Shown: one piece after another, positions 8,346-16,853 of the stretch
Layout of the letters: the number at the start of each line of letters is the position of its first letter
Numbering within the stretch: the first letter of the stretch is position 1
NCBI GenBank assembly: GCA_018396535.1
Contig: JAGTQC010000002.1
Location: forward strand, 135,152-199,151
Direction of reading: 5' to 3'
DNA from: Candidatus Bathyarchaeota archaeon
GTDB lineage: Archaea; Thermoproteota; CALKCG01; B24; DRYS01
Length of the DNA stretch: 64,000 nucleotides
Notes under the pieces: generated by a model
The model's database searches: none
What the model was told of the DNA's origin: nothing
Seen by the model: the letters and a program-made list of their open reading frames with translations, nothing else
Program-made: the position numbers and the translations under genes

Positions 8346-8576
8346 TTGAGAGTATATATATTCGTAAGGACAAAGCCGGGGACATCGGAGGATGTCGTTA
8401 AGAGGATTAAGGAGAAGGTGAAGGAGGTTCTACTAGCCGATTCCATATACGGTAGGTTTGATGCTATAATCGTATTAGATGTTCAAAACTTCGATAGATT
8501 AAACGAGATAGTATATAGAGTGATAGCTAGCGATCCTGATGTTATACATACAGAGACATCTCTAACTCTATCTTAA
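8346..8576 (+). CDS. Stand-alone Lrp/AsnC-type RAM (ligand-binding) domain protein
   Basis: A 76-residue protein that is only the RAM half of Lrp/AsnC regulators: beta strand RVYIFVRTKPGTSEDVVKRI, then LADSIYGRFDAIIVLDV and DVIHTETSLTLS. No helix-turn-helix is present. Such proteins bind amino acids and can assemble with full-length Lrp proteins or with enzymes. It begins at TTG 8,346, about 70 bases after glnA, and is followed at once by a paralogue. A role in sensing glutamine or another amino acid for this locus is inferred from position. Confidence 0.75.
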   Translation: MRVYIFVRTKPGTSEDVVKRIKEKVKEVLLADSIYGRFDAIIVLDVQNFDRLNEIVYRVIASDPDVIHTETSLTLS

Positions 8577-8589
8577 GGAGGGTTAAGAT

Positions 8590-8853
8590 ATCGCGAATCT
8601 CAAACCTAGATCCCTCCGTAGAAAGCCTATAAGAGCCTTCGTTCTAATCACGACGAGCCCAGGTACATCCGAAGATATAGTTAGATCTAGGAGGATTAAG
8701 GGTGTTAAACTGGCAAACTCCGTCTTTGGAAGATACGATGCTGTAGTAGTGATAGAAGCTGATAGCTTAGAGGAATTGAAGAAGATAATATACGAGGTAA
8801 TAGAGCAGCATCCAAACGTTATACGTACGGAAACATTGATATCTCTACAATAA
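8590..8853 (+). CDS. Second RAM-domain protein, with ATC in place of a start codon
   Basis: After an AAGGAGGG ribosome-binding site (8,575-8,582) the frame starting at ATC 8,590 reads ANLKPRSLRRKPIRAFVLIT, then TSPGTSEDIVR, NSVFGRYDAVVVIEADSLEE and NVIRTETLISLQ. This is a clear paralogue of the preceding gene. The frame contains no ATG, GTG or TTG upstream of the domain; the preceding in-frame stop is at 8,584-8,586. ATC sits seven bases after the ribosome-binding site, exactly where ATG would be expected. Either ATC is used as a rare start, or one substitution has silenced the gene, or there is a sequencing error. The coding region itself shows no damage. Confidence 0.65.
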   Translation: MANLKPRSLRRKPIRAFVLITTSPGTSEDIVRSRRIKGVKLANSVFGRYDAVVVIEADSLEELKKIIYEVIEQHPNVIRTETLISLQ

Positions 8854-8872
8854 TACTGTTAAGCCTCCGAGA

Positions 8873-11653
8873 TTAGCTATAGAGTTCTACGGATAATCTA
8901 ACCCCTTCTCTAAGTCCAACTGGTTCAGCGAATTTCAGTAATATACAGCCATCGCTAAATTCTAAGCTAAACCTCGATTCGCATCCATCGATAAAGACTC
9001 TAGCTCCACTAAACCTAGATGTTACAGGTATAGTGATGCCGCTAATCGTTATAGATCCTAATCTACCTTCTATATCTAAGCTAATCTTACCTTCTGTAGA
9101 TCTATACGCTAAAGATGCTAAAGCACCTGGTAGGAGAATCGGTCCTTTAAAGTCCATCTTATTAATCTTGGGATCTATCCTGAGTATACCATCTACTCCT
9201 CTATATCGTGCTCCTGCTAACGCGTTGAATATCGTTAAAGATACAAGAACTCTGAAATAGTGTCCTCCACACTCTATATGATTCCAGTAGAGACCCCAGC
9301 TTCTATACCTTTCATGTACAGATCTAAGAAGTTCTACACCTTCATCCACCATACCCTCTTCTATCATATGCGTCGCTACAGGTATCTCTATCCCAGTCCA
9401 CGGTGTATCCGCCTGGGATCCAACCGTATACGGTATCGAAGATTCGTTGAAGTACTTCATATCACCAGCTAACGCTGGTCTAGGTTTACCAGGGTATACA
9501 GCGTTTATGAGACCCTCCCACTTCTTAAAATTGTATTTGTATACAGATTTTAGCATCGATACAACCTTCTCTCTATCGAATGCATAGTCCAGGTCTAGAA
9601 GGAATTTAAGATACCATTCACCTGTAAGTGCTGCACTCATACAAGCTTTATCCCTCATACCGCTTATAGGATCATACCAGTTATCGAAGTATTCACCATT
9701 CCATAGGAGTTTTATGAAGTTCTCTACGGCGCAACAATATATCTTCTCGAACTCTCTAGCATCCTCTGTAAATCCGTTAAGCTTAGCAGCTTCTATAGCT
9801 GCTTTAAGCGATGCTATCCATAAGTCTGATGTAAACGTCGCTACACCTAGTAGGCTTAAAGCATCGAATGTATTCACAGATATGGGTATGTACATCGGGC
9901 CTGAGAGGAGTATTCTCAGAGATTCTAGAAGTCTCCTACCCATAACCCCGCTTATAGCCTCCGCTACCTGGGAGAATCCTTCATAGCCAGATGGTGGTGA
10001 ATGATACATTAGCTTAAGACCTGCATCATCATGCTGTACTAATACTGCTTTAACAACGGTTTTTATAGACTCCCATAACCTAGATAGGTATGCACGGTCA
10101 CCTGTCCAGTAGTAGTTGAGTAGAACTAGTAGTATATACTCTGGTAGGAGATCATTCCTATCATACGTATCGACTATATCTAGCGATGCTATGAAGAAAT
10201 GCGGAACCCTACCTGTAGGATCCTTCCCGGTCTTACCGACGATCTCTCTTATAGTTTTCTTAAATTTCTCTAGATCATGCTGTATCGACGGATCCTTCTT
10301 CAAAGCATCCCTATAGAGCTGCATATTCTCTGGGAAAGCTAGAGCGAATAATTCATAGTATGGAGACTTATCCTTATCCAGTATATACCTCTCCGTATTG
10401 AAGATTATATTCTTAGCTAGATCAGGGTATAGGTAGGCTATCCCAGTTATACCCCAGAAAGCTACATCTACTGTATTGAAACCACAGCATCCAGGCCCAC
10501 CCTCCCATACACCGAATCTACCATCCTTCAGTAGCCATGTACACTTAGATAGAGTCGTTATCTGGGAGGAGGCTAAATCTACGATCCACTTATCGTAGGA
10601 TGCATCGTAGAGCGTATCTATAAACCTCCTAGTCTTAGAGTATAGGTAATCGAGGTTATCTACAGTATAATCTAGGACAGCTGTAACATCTGGGAATATA
10701 TTCTCGTAGTAGTGCCCTACTAGTACACCTCTCAAATCTATATGGTTTGGATAGTACCAGGCTAGTAGGATAGTAACCCTACCCTCATTACCAGGCTTAA
10801 TCCTTATACTCTTAGTGAGACAGCCGTATAGATCTAAACCGTAGGCTTCGGCATCTGCTAAACCTGATATCAATCCATCCTTCCTGAAATCTACTAGAAG
10901 CCTCCTCACGATATTAGAAAATGCTCTCCTATCATCTGGAGCTGTCTTTATACTTACAGATGAATTAGCTTCGCCTAAAACAGCTAACGCTAGGGAGCCG
11001 TTAAACATACAATGATCTACGCTTAAACCTTCACCTTTGAGCAGCATGGCTGTATACTTACCGCTTCTATATAGCTTGTTAACAATCTTTACATTCGGGC
11101 TTATCCTATGGGGGTTTCTCAGAATAGATAGTAGCGATACTTCAACCTCTCTTGATCCATTATTCTTAAAGCGGAATACAAGGATAGCTACAGGTATAGA
11201 TGAGTTTTTAATATCGGATGGTATAAGCGGTGAGAAAGCTTCCATAGAGATTTCTAAACCGAAGTATTGGAATGAGGAATCCGTATATCTGAGTATAGCG
11301 AAGGGGGGCTTACCTTCGAAATCTATCTTCTCGACAGGTCTAACCCACGGTATACGATAAGGATCCACTATAGACTGCCATAAACGGTAAGTTATATCTG
11401 GATCGCTATCCATCCATAAGCTAGTTGTCAAGAACCTTACTACAGGCTCATCTTCATCAGACGCTACTCTTAAAGCGAAGATGAAGCCCTCTCTATCTAA
11501 GTACTGCTCTATCTCACCTCCAGCTCTCCACGGCCTATTATTGAATATCTGCCACTCATAGAACCGCCCATCTGCTCTAATCTCCACAGAACCGGTACCT
11601 AATCCCCCTAAAGGTATTCCTGAATAAGCTGGTGTAGACGAGGATATATTCAT
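8873..11653 (-). CDS. GH116 beta-glucosidase/glucosylceramidase (GBA2 family)
   Basis: A 926-residue protein. The N-terminal beta-sandwich domain begins with GIPLGGLGTGSVEIRADGRF (residues 12-31), the signature of the bile-acid-type glucosylceramidase family, and is followed by an (alpha/alpha)6 catalytic domain. By comparison with the family, the nucleophile is the Glu in FGVWEGGPGCCGFNTVDV (about 380) and the acid/base the Asp in VNTFDALSLLG (about 603). Both are present. There is no signal peptide, so it should act in the cytosol on imported beta-glucosides, xylosides or N-acetylglucosaminides, as characterised archaeal GH116 enzymes do. It is convergent with the RAM genes, and an IMPase-family gene lies upstream on the same strand. 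Confidence 0.85.
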   Translation of the reverse strand: MNISSSTPAYSGIPLGGLGTGSVEIRADGRFYEWQIFNNRPWRAGGEIEQYLDREGFIFALRVASDEDEPVVRFLTTSLWMDSDPDITYRLWQSIVDPYRIPWVRPVEKIDFEGKPPFAILRYTDSSFQYFGLEISMEAFSPLIPSDIKNSSIPVAILVFRFKNNGSREVEVSLLSILRNPHRISPNVKIVNKLYRSGKYTAMLLKGEGLSVDHCMFNGSLALAVLGEANSSVSIKTAPDDRRAFSNIVRRLLVDFRKDGLISGLADAEAYGLDLYGCLTKSIRIKPGNEGRVTILLAWYYPNHIDLRGVLVGHYYENIFPDVTAVLDYTVDNLDYLYSKTRRFIDTLYDASYDKWIVDLASSQITTLSKCTWLLKDGRFGVWEGGPGCCGFNTVDVAFWGITGIAYLYPDLAKNIIFNTERYILDKDKSPYYELFALAFPENMQLYRDALKKDPSIQHDLEKFKKTIREIVGKTGKDPTGRVPHFFIASLDIVDTYDRNDLLPEYILLVLLNYYWTGDRAYLSRLWESIKTVVKAVLVQHDDAGLKLMYHSPPSGYEGFSQVAEAISGVMGRRLLESLRILLSGPMYIPISVNTFDALSLLGVATFTSDLWIASLKAAIEAAKLNGFTEDAREFEKIYCCAVENFIKLLWNGEYFDNWYDPISGMRDKACMSAALTGEWYLKFLLDLDYAFDREKVVSMLKSVYKYNFKKWEGLINAVYPGKPRPALAGDMKYFNESSIPYTVGSQADTPWTGIEIPVATHMIEEGMVDEGVELLRSVHERYRSWGLYWNHIECGGHYFRVLVSLTIFNALAGARYRGVDGILRIDPKINKMDFKGPILLPGALASLAYRSTEGKISLDIEGRLGSITISGITIPVTSRFSGARVFIDGCESRFSLEFSDGCILLKFAEPVGLREGVRLSVELYS

Positions 11654-11693
11654 AGCCTAACCTACTATATCTGTATGCTAGCTATATAAGCTG

Positions 11694-12479
11694 TTAAGAT
11701 AGCCTATAATGAGTAAGTATCTCTGATAACTCTAAAGCTATATCCATATTGCTACAAGCTACTATAGGACTCCTAACACCATACTCTAATCTAGGTTTCA
11801 ATCTATCCATACCCTTATCGAATAGGTACCCTCCAGCTTCCTCCAATATGAATCCTGCTGCAGCAAAATCTGTAAGTCTCAATATGCCTCTCAAATCTAT
11901 GAATGCTTCGAGACTACCTGAAGCTACCATGCAGATCTCTAACGCATCAGATCCGATACATCTTACATGAGCTGCTCTTCTAACTATTTCGATGATACTT
12001 AGAGCTGTATGATCATCTATAGCTCCTTTGAAATTTAGATCTATAGCTACCATAGCTTTACTTAGTTTAGCGGTATTGGATGGCTTTATAAGCTTACCAT
12101 TTAAGTATGCTCCAGCACCCCTATATGCTTCGAATACTTGATTTAGAATAGGATTAACTACGACCGCAGATACTATATCATCCCAGTTATACCCATAAGC
12201 TAGAGCTAGACTTAGAGAGTATAGCGAGTACCCTTTGAGTAAATTTGTAGTACCATCTATAGGATCTAATATGAGTATCGGTGGTCCTCCACCACCCCAA
12301 GATATGATGCCACTCTCCTCTGTTATCAATGTCGCATTCTTCAATCTCTGCTTGAGTATCCTAGCTATCGAATCCTCGACTTTCACGTCTACATCTTCAA
12401 GGCTTCCCTCAGCTACTACTCTATTTAGAGTCTCTACGCCTCCTTCTAACGCTTCTAATAGTAACTCTGATCTAGACAT
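11694..12479 (-). CDS. Inositol monophosphatase / archaeal fructose-1,6-bisphosphatase family
   Basis: A 261-residue Mg2+-dependent phosphatase. It has all the family's metal-binding blocks: LITEESG (about 56-62), LDPIDGTTNLLKG (about 77-89) and RCIGSDALEICMVASGSLEA near residue 180. Archaeal members hydrolyse inositol-1-phosphate, fructose-1,6-bisphosphate or NADP. The sequence does not separate these, although the short active-site loop favours dual IMPase/FBPase activity in thermophiles. It lies 12 bases downstream of the ACT-domain gene and 40 bases upstream of the GH116 gene on the same strand, so the four minus-strand genes may be one transcript. Confidence 0.8.
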   Translation of the reverse strand: MSRSELLLEALEGGVETLNRVVAEGSLEDVDVKVEDSIARILKQRLKNATLITEESGIISWGGGGPPILILDPIDGTTNLLKGYSLYSLSLALAYGYNWDDIVSAVVVNPILNQVFEAYRGAGAYLNGKLIKPSNTAKLSKAMVAIDLNFKGAIDDHTALSIIEIVRRAAHVRCIGSDALEICMVASGSLEAFIDLRGILRLTDFAAAGFILEEAGGYLFDKGMDRLKPRLEYGVRSPIVACSNMDIALELSEILTHYRLS

Positions 12480-12491
12480 AGCAGAGTAGGT

Positions 12492-13055
12492 TTAGTAAAC
12501 CACAACCTTATTAACACCTTCTATCCTTAGAAGTTCTGGTATTATATCTCCAGGTAAAGGTTTCTCCGTGATTATAGTAAGTTTAGGTTCGGGATGAAGA
12601 TCCGGGTCATCAGCTACAGCCTGCCTTATACTTATACCTCTCCTAGCTATAGCTTGAGCTGCACCAGCTAGGATACCCTTCATCCTAGAATCAGCGTATA
12701 TCTCGACTACGCCGTAACCTAAGAGCTTAGCTGCATCAGCTAGAAAGGCTCCTGATGGCCTAAGCTTAGAGAATATCTCTCTGAGAAAGTCATCCTCAAG
12801 TATACTTTTAGCAGTAGCCTTTACCGTTCTCCTATCTACACCTAGAGCTCTCGCTATTTTAGCTTCATCCATCTCTATGGGTCCACAGTATATCTTACCA
12901 TCTAGACCTATCCTCAATCCAAGCTCTACTAGAGCTTTAGCAACTTTAAGTCTCCCAGGATACTCTTCGAAATGTTTTGCTATCTTACTCCACAAAACAA
13001 TCCTTAAGAGTATTAAAGTAGACAACATTGCTATAAAGATTTCATATTTAAGCAT
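12492..13055 (-). CDS. ACT-domain regulator of amino acid metabolism (COG2150-like)
   Basis: A protein of up to 187 residues. The middle part looks like a winged-helix segment (EAKIARALGVDRRTVKATAK), and the C-terminal ACT domain (GILAGAAQAIARRGISIRQA to IEGVNKVVVY) resembles archaeal predicted regulators. Start choice matters. ATG 13,055 overlaps the upstream gene's stop and adds a hydrophobic N-terminus (MLKYEIFIAMLSTLILLR). TTG 12,995, with AAGGAT just ahead, gives a soluble protein starting MWSKIAKHFEEYPGRLKVA, which is closer to the family. Regulation of nitrogen or aromatic amino acid genes is an inference. Confidence 0.6.
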   Translation of the reverse strand: MLKYEIFIAMLSTLILLRIVLWSKIAKHFEEYPGRLKVAKALVELGLRIGLDGKIYCGPIEMDEAKIARALGVDRRTVKATAKSILEDDFLREIFSKLRPSGAFLADAAKLLGYGVVEIYADSRMKGILAGAAQAIARRGISIRQAVADDPDLHPEPKLTIITEKPLPGDIIPELLRIEGVNKVVVY

Positions 13056-14007
13056 AAGTAGAAGCTTTCAGTAGAGCATCCATATCTTCAGCTAGCTCTT
13101 TTAGAGAAGCTACACCAACCATAGCGGATCCCGCCTTCACAACCCTAAATACATAGTGAAATGCATCGATAGGACGAACCCTCCCTCCTGCTAAAGGCTT
13201 TATAGCTATTATCAGCCTACTCGCTCTAGCTATAGCATCCTCTACACTATCTTTAGATGGGAGCATTAAGGCTCCTATAGGGTTTAACGGCGTTATGTAT
13301 CCTTTAAAATCTAGATCGGATTCTTCGAGTATAGGTATAACCGATCCCGCATGGTGGGATCCTATGAATACTTCTAACCCTGATTCTCTAAGAATATCTA
13401 TGCATTCTCCTAGAAGATCCAGTCTACGCGTTAATACTAGGAAATCAGCTTCGGAGCCAAGCTCTAAGAAGAGACATCTATCTAGATCGAAATACGATAC
13501 CCTCTCTTCTATTAGCTTTAAATCTACGGAAAGCTCCTGAAAATCTTCGTATTCGTATGGCTTTATATCTGTTAAAGCTTTAGAAAAGATCTCCATCCAT
13601 CCAGGTCTACATGATAGTATAGGATCTCTAAGGTATTTCTCCTTCAAGATATATGCATCCATGACGCTCTTAGATTCTAGTATGAGATATGTAACCCAAC
13701 GTCTTACATCGTCTATCTTCGCCCCCCTAATGGTTAAAGGTATGCTTATACAGGGTGCTAGCATCCATTCTATTCCTTCGCTTCTAAGCTTAGAGATCGA
13801 TAGGAAGAATAGCTTGACTAGCTTATCCTCAGAATATGTAGGTGATGCTACTACTCTAATACCGTAATCTACATAGGCGGATCTTAGAATATTCATCGTC
13901 TCATTCATATCGGAGAATCTTTCCCTATACAATCGGTTTATTTCAGGTCCCTGGTACGATTCACCTAGAAATGGTAGGCATCCTAGTATTACTCTAGGTA
14001 TACTCAT
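13048..14007 (-). CDS. Uncharacterised protein, possible TIM-barrel (aldo/keto-reductase-like)
   Basis: A 319-residue protein I do not recognise with certainty. It opens PRVILGCLPFLGESYQG and alternates predicted strands and helices as in a TIM barrel. It ends with RLIIAIKPLAGGRVRPIDAF and AGSAMVGVASLKELAEDM, which look like the last strands and cofactor or phosphate loop of aldo/keto-reductase-like barrels. The usual Asp-Tyr-Lys-His tetrad is not evident. There are no membrane segments. It shares 8 bases with the ACT-domain gene downstream, so the two are translationally linked. Confidence 0.5.
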   Translation of the reverse strand: MSIPRVILGCLPFLGESYQGPEINRLYRERFSDMNETMNILRSAYVDYGIRVVASPTYSEDKLVKLFFLSISKLRSEGIEWMLAPCISIPLTIRGAKIDDVRRWVTYLILESKSVMDAYILKEKYLRDPILSCRPGWMEIFSKALTDIKPYEYEDFQELSVDLKLIEERVSYFDLDRCLFLELGSEADFLVLTRRLDLLGECIDILRESGLEVFIGSHHAGSVIPILEESDLDFKGYITPLNPIGALMLPSKDSVEDAIARASRLIIAIKPLAGGRVRPIDAFHYVFRVVKAGSAMVGVASLKELAEDMDALLKASTYA

Positions 14008-14049
14008 AATCCTAATATCGTCTTATTCAACTGAAAGTTAAAAGTTAGG

Positions 14050-14982
14050 GTGTCGTATGCTATGCCCTATGTAGTAGCTGCTACATGGAGCTTTGGTTTA
14101 AAGGCTGTATCGAGAGCCGCGGAGATTCTCACATTAAACGGAAACGCTCTCGACGCCGTCGAGGAGGGTATAAAAGTGGTTGAGCTTGATCCAGAGGTGT
14201 TAACAGTCGGTCTTGGAGGTATACCTAACCTTAAAGGTGTATGCGAGCTCGACGCCTCCATAATGGACGGCTACTCTCTCAAAGCGGGAGCTGTAGGTGG
14301 AGTGAGGAATGTTCTACATCCTATATCGGTAGCTAGGAAGGTTTTAGAATTAACGCCTCATATACTATTAGTTGGTGATGAGGCTATAGATTTCGCTTCG
14401 AAACTCGGATTAACGGTATCGGAGTTTACTTGGAAGAAGGGGGCGTTAGAAAAGTGGAGAGAGCTTCTATCCAGTATAAATCTCGGAGTGGGTCTTCAAC
14501 CCTATATGGATAAGATTAAAGCTTATATTGAGCATTATAGACTACATGAGACTATATCCGTAGTAGCTCTAGATAGATATGGAAACATAGCATCCGGTAG
14601 CTCTACTACCGGCCTACCGCTTAAAATTCCTGGAAGAGTGGGGGATTCTGCCATCATCGGTGCAGGCGTCTATGCAGATAATGACGTAGGAGCTGCATGT
14701 ACGACTGGCGTAGGCGAGATAGCTCAGATAACACTTCTATCCAAGAATGTATGCGATCTTATACGTACGGGTCTAGATCCGCAAGATGCATGCGAGAAAG
14801 CTATAGAAAATACCTTTAGATATAAGTACTATCATGGAGGTATAGCAGTGTTAGCAATCGATCGTGAAGGTAGAATAGGAGCTGCATCATCGCGTAAAGA
14901 CTTCGTATATGCATATATAGCTGAGGGTATGGATAAACCTAAAGTGGAAGCCGGCGTATACGTAGATTCTAGTGAATACTAG
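14050..14982 (+). CDS. Type 2 asparaginase / glycosylasparaginase family (Ntn hydrolase)
   Basis: A 310-residue protein with the family order: NALDAVEEGIKVVELDP, VGLGGIPNLKGVCELDA, then the autoprocessing site HETISVVALD, where the Thr (about residue 168) becomes the N-terminal nucleophile. Next come GNIASGSSTTGLPLKIPGRV, GAGVYADNDVGAACTTGVGE and YHGGIAVLAIDREG. The 'CELDASIMDG' and 'IPGRVGDS' segments are closer to glycosylasparaginase than to plant isoaspartyl peptidases. It should release aspartate from asparagine or N-linked glycan remnants. GTG 14,050 or ATG 14,062 could both start it. Its last 4 bases overlap the converging ECF gene. Confidence 0.8.
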   Translation: MSYAMPYVVAATWSFGLKAVSRAAEILTLNGNALDAVEEGIKVVELDPEVLTVGLGGIPNLKGVCELDASIMDGYSLKAGAVGGVRNVLHPISVARKVLELTPHILLVGDEAIDFASKLGLTVSEFTWKKGALEKWRELLSSINLGVGLQPYMDKIKAYIEHYRLHETISVVALDRYGNIASGSSTTGLPLKIPGRVGDSAIIGAGVYADNDVGAACTTGVGEIAQITLLSKNVCDLIRTGLDPQDACEKAIENTFRYKYYHGGIAVLAIDREGRIGAASSRKDFVYAYIAEGMDKPKVEAGVYVDSSEY

Positions 14983-15860
14983 AATCTCTTAGGGAATATC
15001 CTTGCTAAAGCAGGCTTCAATAAAGTCGTTAATACCAGCGAGACCGCTACTTGACCGAATACATCCCTATACAGGGATATTAGAGCTGGAGCTAAACCCT
15101 TTATGAATATATTCACATAGAAGTATGTCATAGCCATAACAACTCCTCCCAAGGCGCATAGAGCTATCTGTATATAGAATCTTCTACCTTTACCAAGACC
15201 AGCTATAAACCCTTCTAACCCATGTGCAGGTATAGAGACAAACCATCGAGGATAACCTATATAGATATCTGCAGCAACGGCTCCTACAGCACCTATTAGA
15301 GCACCTAGTTTAGGTCCAAGCATAAGTGCTGATATGAATATGATAGTGTCACCTATATGGGTATACCCCCCTGTAGGTGATGGAAAGAATTGGCCTGTGA
15401 AAGCTGTAGCTACGGCTGTTAAAGCTGAGAATATAGCTATGGATGCTGCTTCTAAGCTAGATAATCTAACAGTAGGCTTGTATGTAGGCTCCTCCTTGAA
15501 GATAAAACCAGATCTAAAGCCTAGTATAGCTATAGCTACTAGCCCTGTTAAATCTATTAACGGCATATCCACGCCTATGATTCTCGAATAGGTTATAGAC
15601 GCCACTCCTAAGCATAGGGAGGATAGCGATAATAGTATCGACCATAATCCACGAGTGAACAAAGATGCTAGTACTAGAAGTAGTGATAGAAGGCCGAGAG
15701 TTAATAACAAGCTTAAACTATTCTTCATATAGCCTGGAATATCTACAACACTTAGAAATGTGTATCCGCCAGCGTATAGTATATGAGTAACACTCATTAA
15801 TGTATGGAGAGCTATGATAGCTCCTCCTATGATAGCTAGATACGTTTGTAGCGTCTTCAT
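14979..15860 (-). CDS. ECF transporter S component-like membrane protein
   Basis: A 293-residue membrane protein with about nine hydrophobic segments. The C-terminal 170 residues look like an energy-coupling-factor S component: GQFFPSPTGGYTHIGDTIIF, then LGPKLGALIGAVGAVAADIY and SIPAHGLEGFIAGLGKG. The N-terminal 130 residues add four extra hydrophobic segments that S components normally lack. The substrate, probably a vitamin or its precursor, cannot be deduced. No ATPase or T component lies nearby. The start codon sits just downstream of an 18-bp palindrome, which may control it. Confidence 0.65.
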   Translation of the reverse strand: MKTLQTYLAIIGGAIIALHTLMSVTHILYAGGYTFLSVVDIPGYMKNSLSLLLTLGLLSLLLVLASLFTRGLWSILLSLSSLCLGVASITYSRIIGVDMPLIDLTGLVAIAILGFRSGFIFKEEPTYKPTVRLSSLEAASIAIFSALTAVATAFTGQFFPSPTGGYTHIGDTIIFISALMLGPKLGALIGAVGAVAADIYIGYPRWFVSIPAHGLEGFIAGLGKGRRFYIQIALCALGGVVMAMTYFYVNIFIKGLAPALISLYRDVFGQVAVSLVLTTLLKPALARIFPKRF

Positions 15861-15881
15861 ACGGAAATTTATTCAAGTTTT

Positions 15882-15899
15882 AACTTTAATATTAAAGTT
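15882..15899. promoter_or_regulatory. 18-bp perfect palindrome overlapping the ECF promoter
   Basis: AACTTTAATATTAAAGTT reads the same on both strands. It lies 22-39 bases upstream of the S-component ATG, where a TATA box belongs for a short-leader archaeal transcript. It could be both TATA element and operator; AT-rich composition makes chance symmetry possible. Confidence 0.4.
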
Positions 15900-16054
15900 T
15901 GTCATTGTATAGTATGTAGGTTAGATATCGATCAGACAAGTATATCTAATAGCTAAATCATATATGGCTGTATAATCCAATCTCGAATATACTCTACCTA
16001 GATAACCTATATATCCAGATATCGAGAAGTATATCATTTCCTTTAGGTGGTGTT

Positions 16055-16852
16055 ATGAAGATATCATGTCAAGAAAACCTACTAACAGGTGTATCGTTTG
16101 AAGAAAAGGTGTATACAGCTGAGAAGCTTAAGCTCGATGCTATAGAGGTTTGGGGTAGAGACCTTGATACTAGAATTAAGTCCATACTAGATGCAATATC
16201 ATCTAGTCGAGTTAAGATTTCCACCATATGTAGTGGTTATCCTGGTGATCTTCTAAGCACAGATAGGAGGGAAAGAGAAGAAGCTATGAATGGAATAATT
16301 GAGAGACTTAGATATGCATCTGAACTTGGAGCTATAGGTTTGATAGTCGTTCCAACCTTCGGTAGACCTAAGCTTCCAGATCTATACCCATTACATCGTG
16401 ATGTAATCGAGCTGGAGAGGAGACTTATAATAGAGGAGCTTCGAATACTGGATAAATACGCTGTCGATTATGGAGTATACATACTGTTGGAGCCTATCAA
16501 TAGGTATGAGACACATTTCATGAATAAAATTTCAGATGCGATTAAAATCGTAAGTGAGGTCTATGGAAACAATATAGCGGTTATGGCTGATTTCTTCCAT
16601 ATGAATATAGAGGAGAGAGATTTATCAGAAAGTTTACTTTCATGTATCCACCTACTTAAACATATACATCTAGCGGATAGCAATAGACTCCCACCAGGTT
16701 TTGGGCATACAGATTTTAAGACACCCCTCTCCCTGCTCAAGAAGCATGGATATAAATATTATATGGCTTACGAATGTAGGATACCTGAACCTACAGAGCT
16801 GAATCTAGAGAGATCTATAGGATATATCAGAAGCGTGATATGTGAGGTGTGA
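16055..16852 (+). CDS. Sugar phosphate isomerase/epimerase (xylose isomerase-like TIM barrel)
   Basis: A 265-residue TIM-barrel protein of the AP-endonuclease-2 / xylose-isomerase-like group. Metal ligands fall in YILLEPINRYETH (Glu, about 147), VMADFFHMNIEE (Asp/His, about 182-187), HIHLADSNRLPPGFGHTDF and the last-strand Glu in YYMAYECRI. This is the usual layout of ketose 3-epimerases and inosose isomerases. The next gene, a Gfo/Idh/MocA dehydrogenase, begins two bases after its stop. Such pairs typically work in sequential oxidation and isomerisation of sugars or inositols. The exact substrate is unknown. Confidence 0.75.
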   Translation: MKISCQENLLTGVSFEEKVYTAEKLKLDAIEVWGRDLDTRIKSILDAISSSRVKISTICSGYPGDLLSTDRREREEAMNGIIERLRYASELGAIGLIVVPTFGRPKLPDLYPLHRDVIELERRLIIEELRILDKYAVDYGVYILLEPINRYETHFMNKISDAIKIVSEVYGNNIAVMADFFHMNIEERDLSESLLSCIHLLKHIHLADSNRLPPGFGHTDFKTPLSLLKKHGYKYYMAYECRIPEPTELNLERSIGYIRSVICEV

Positions 16853-16853
16853 T

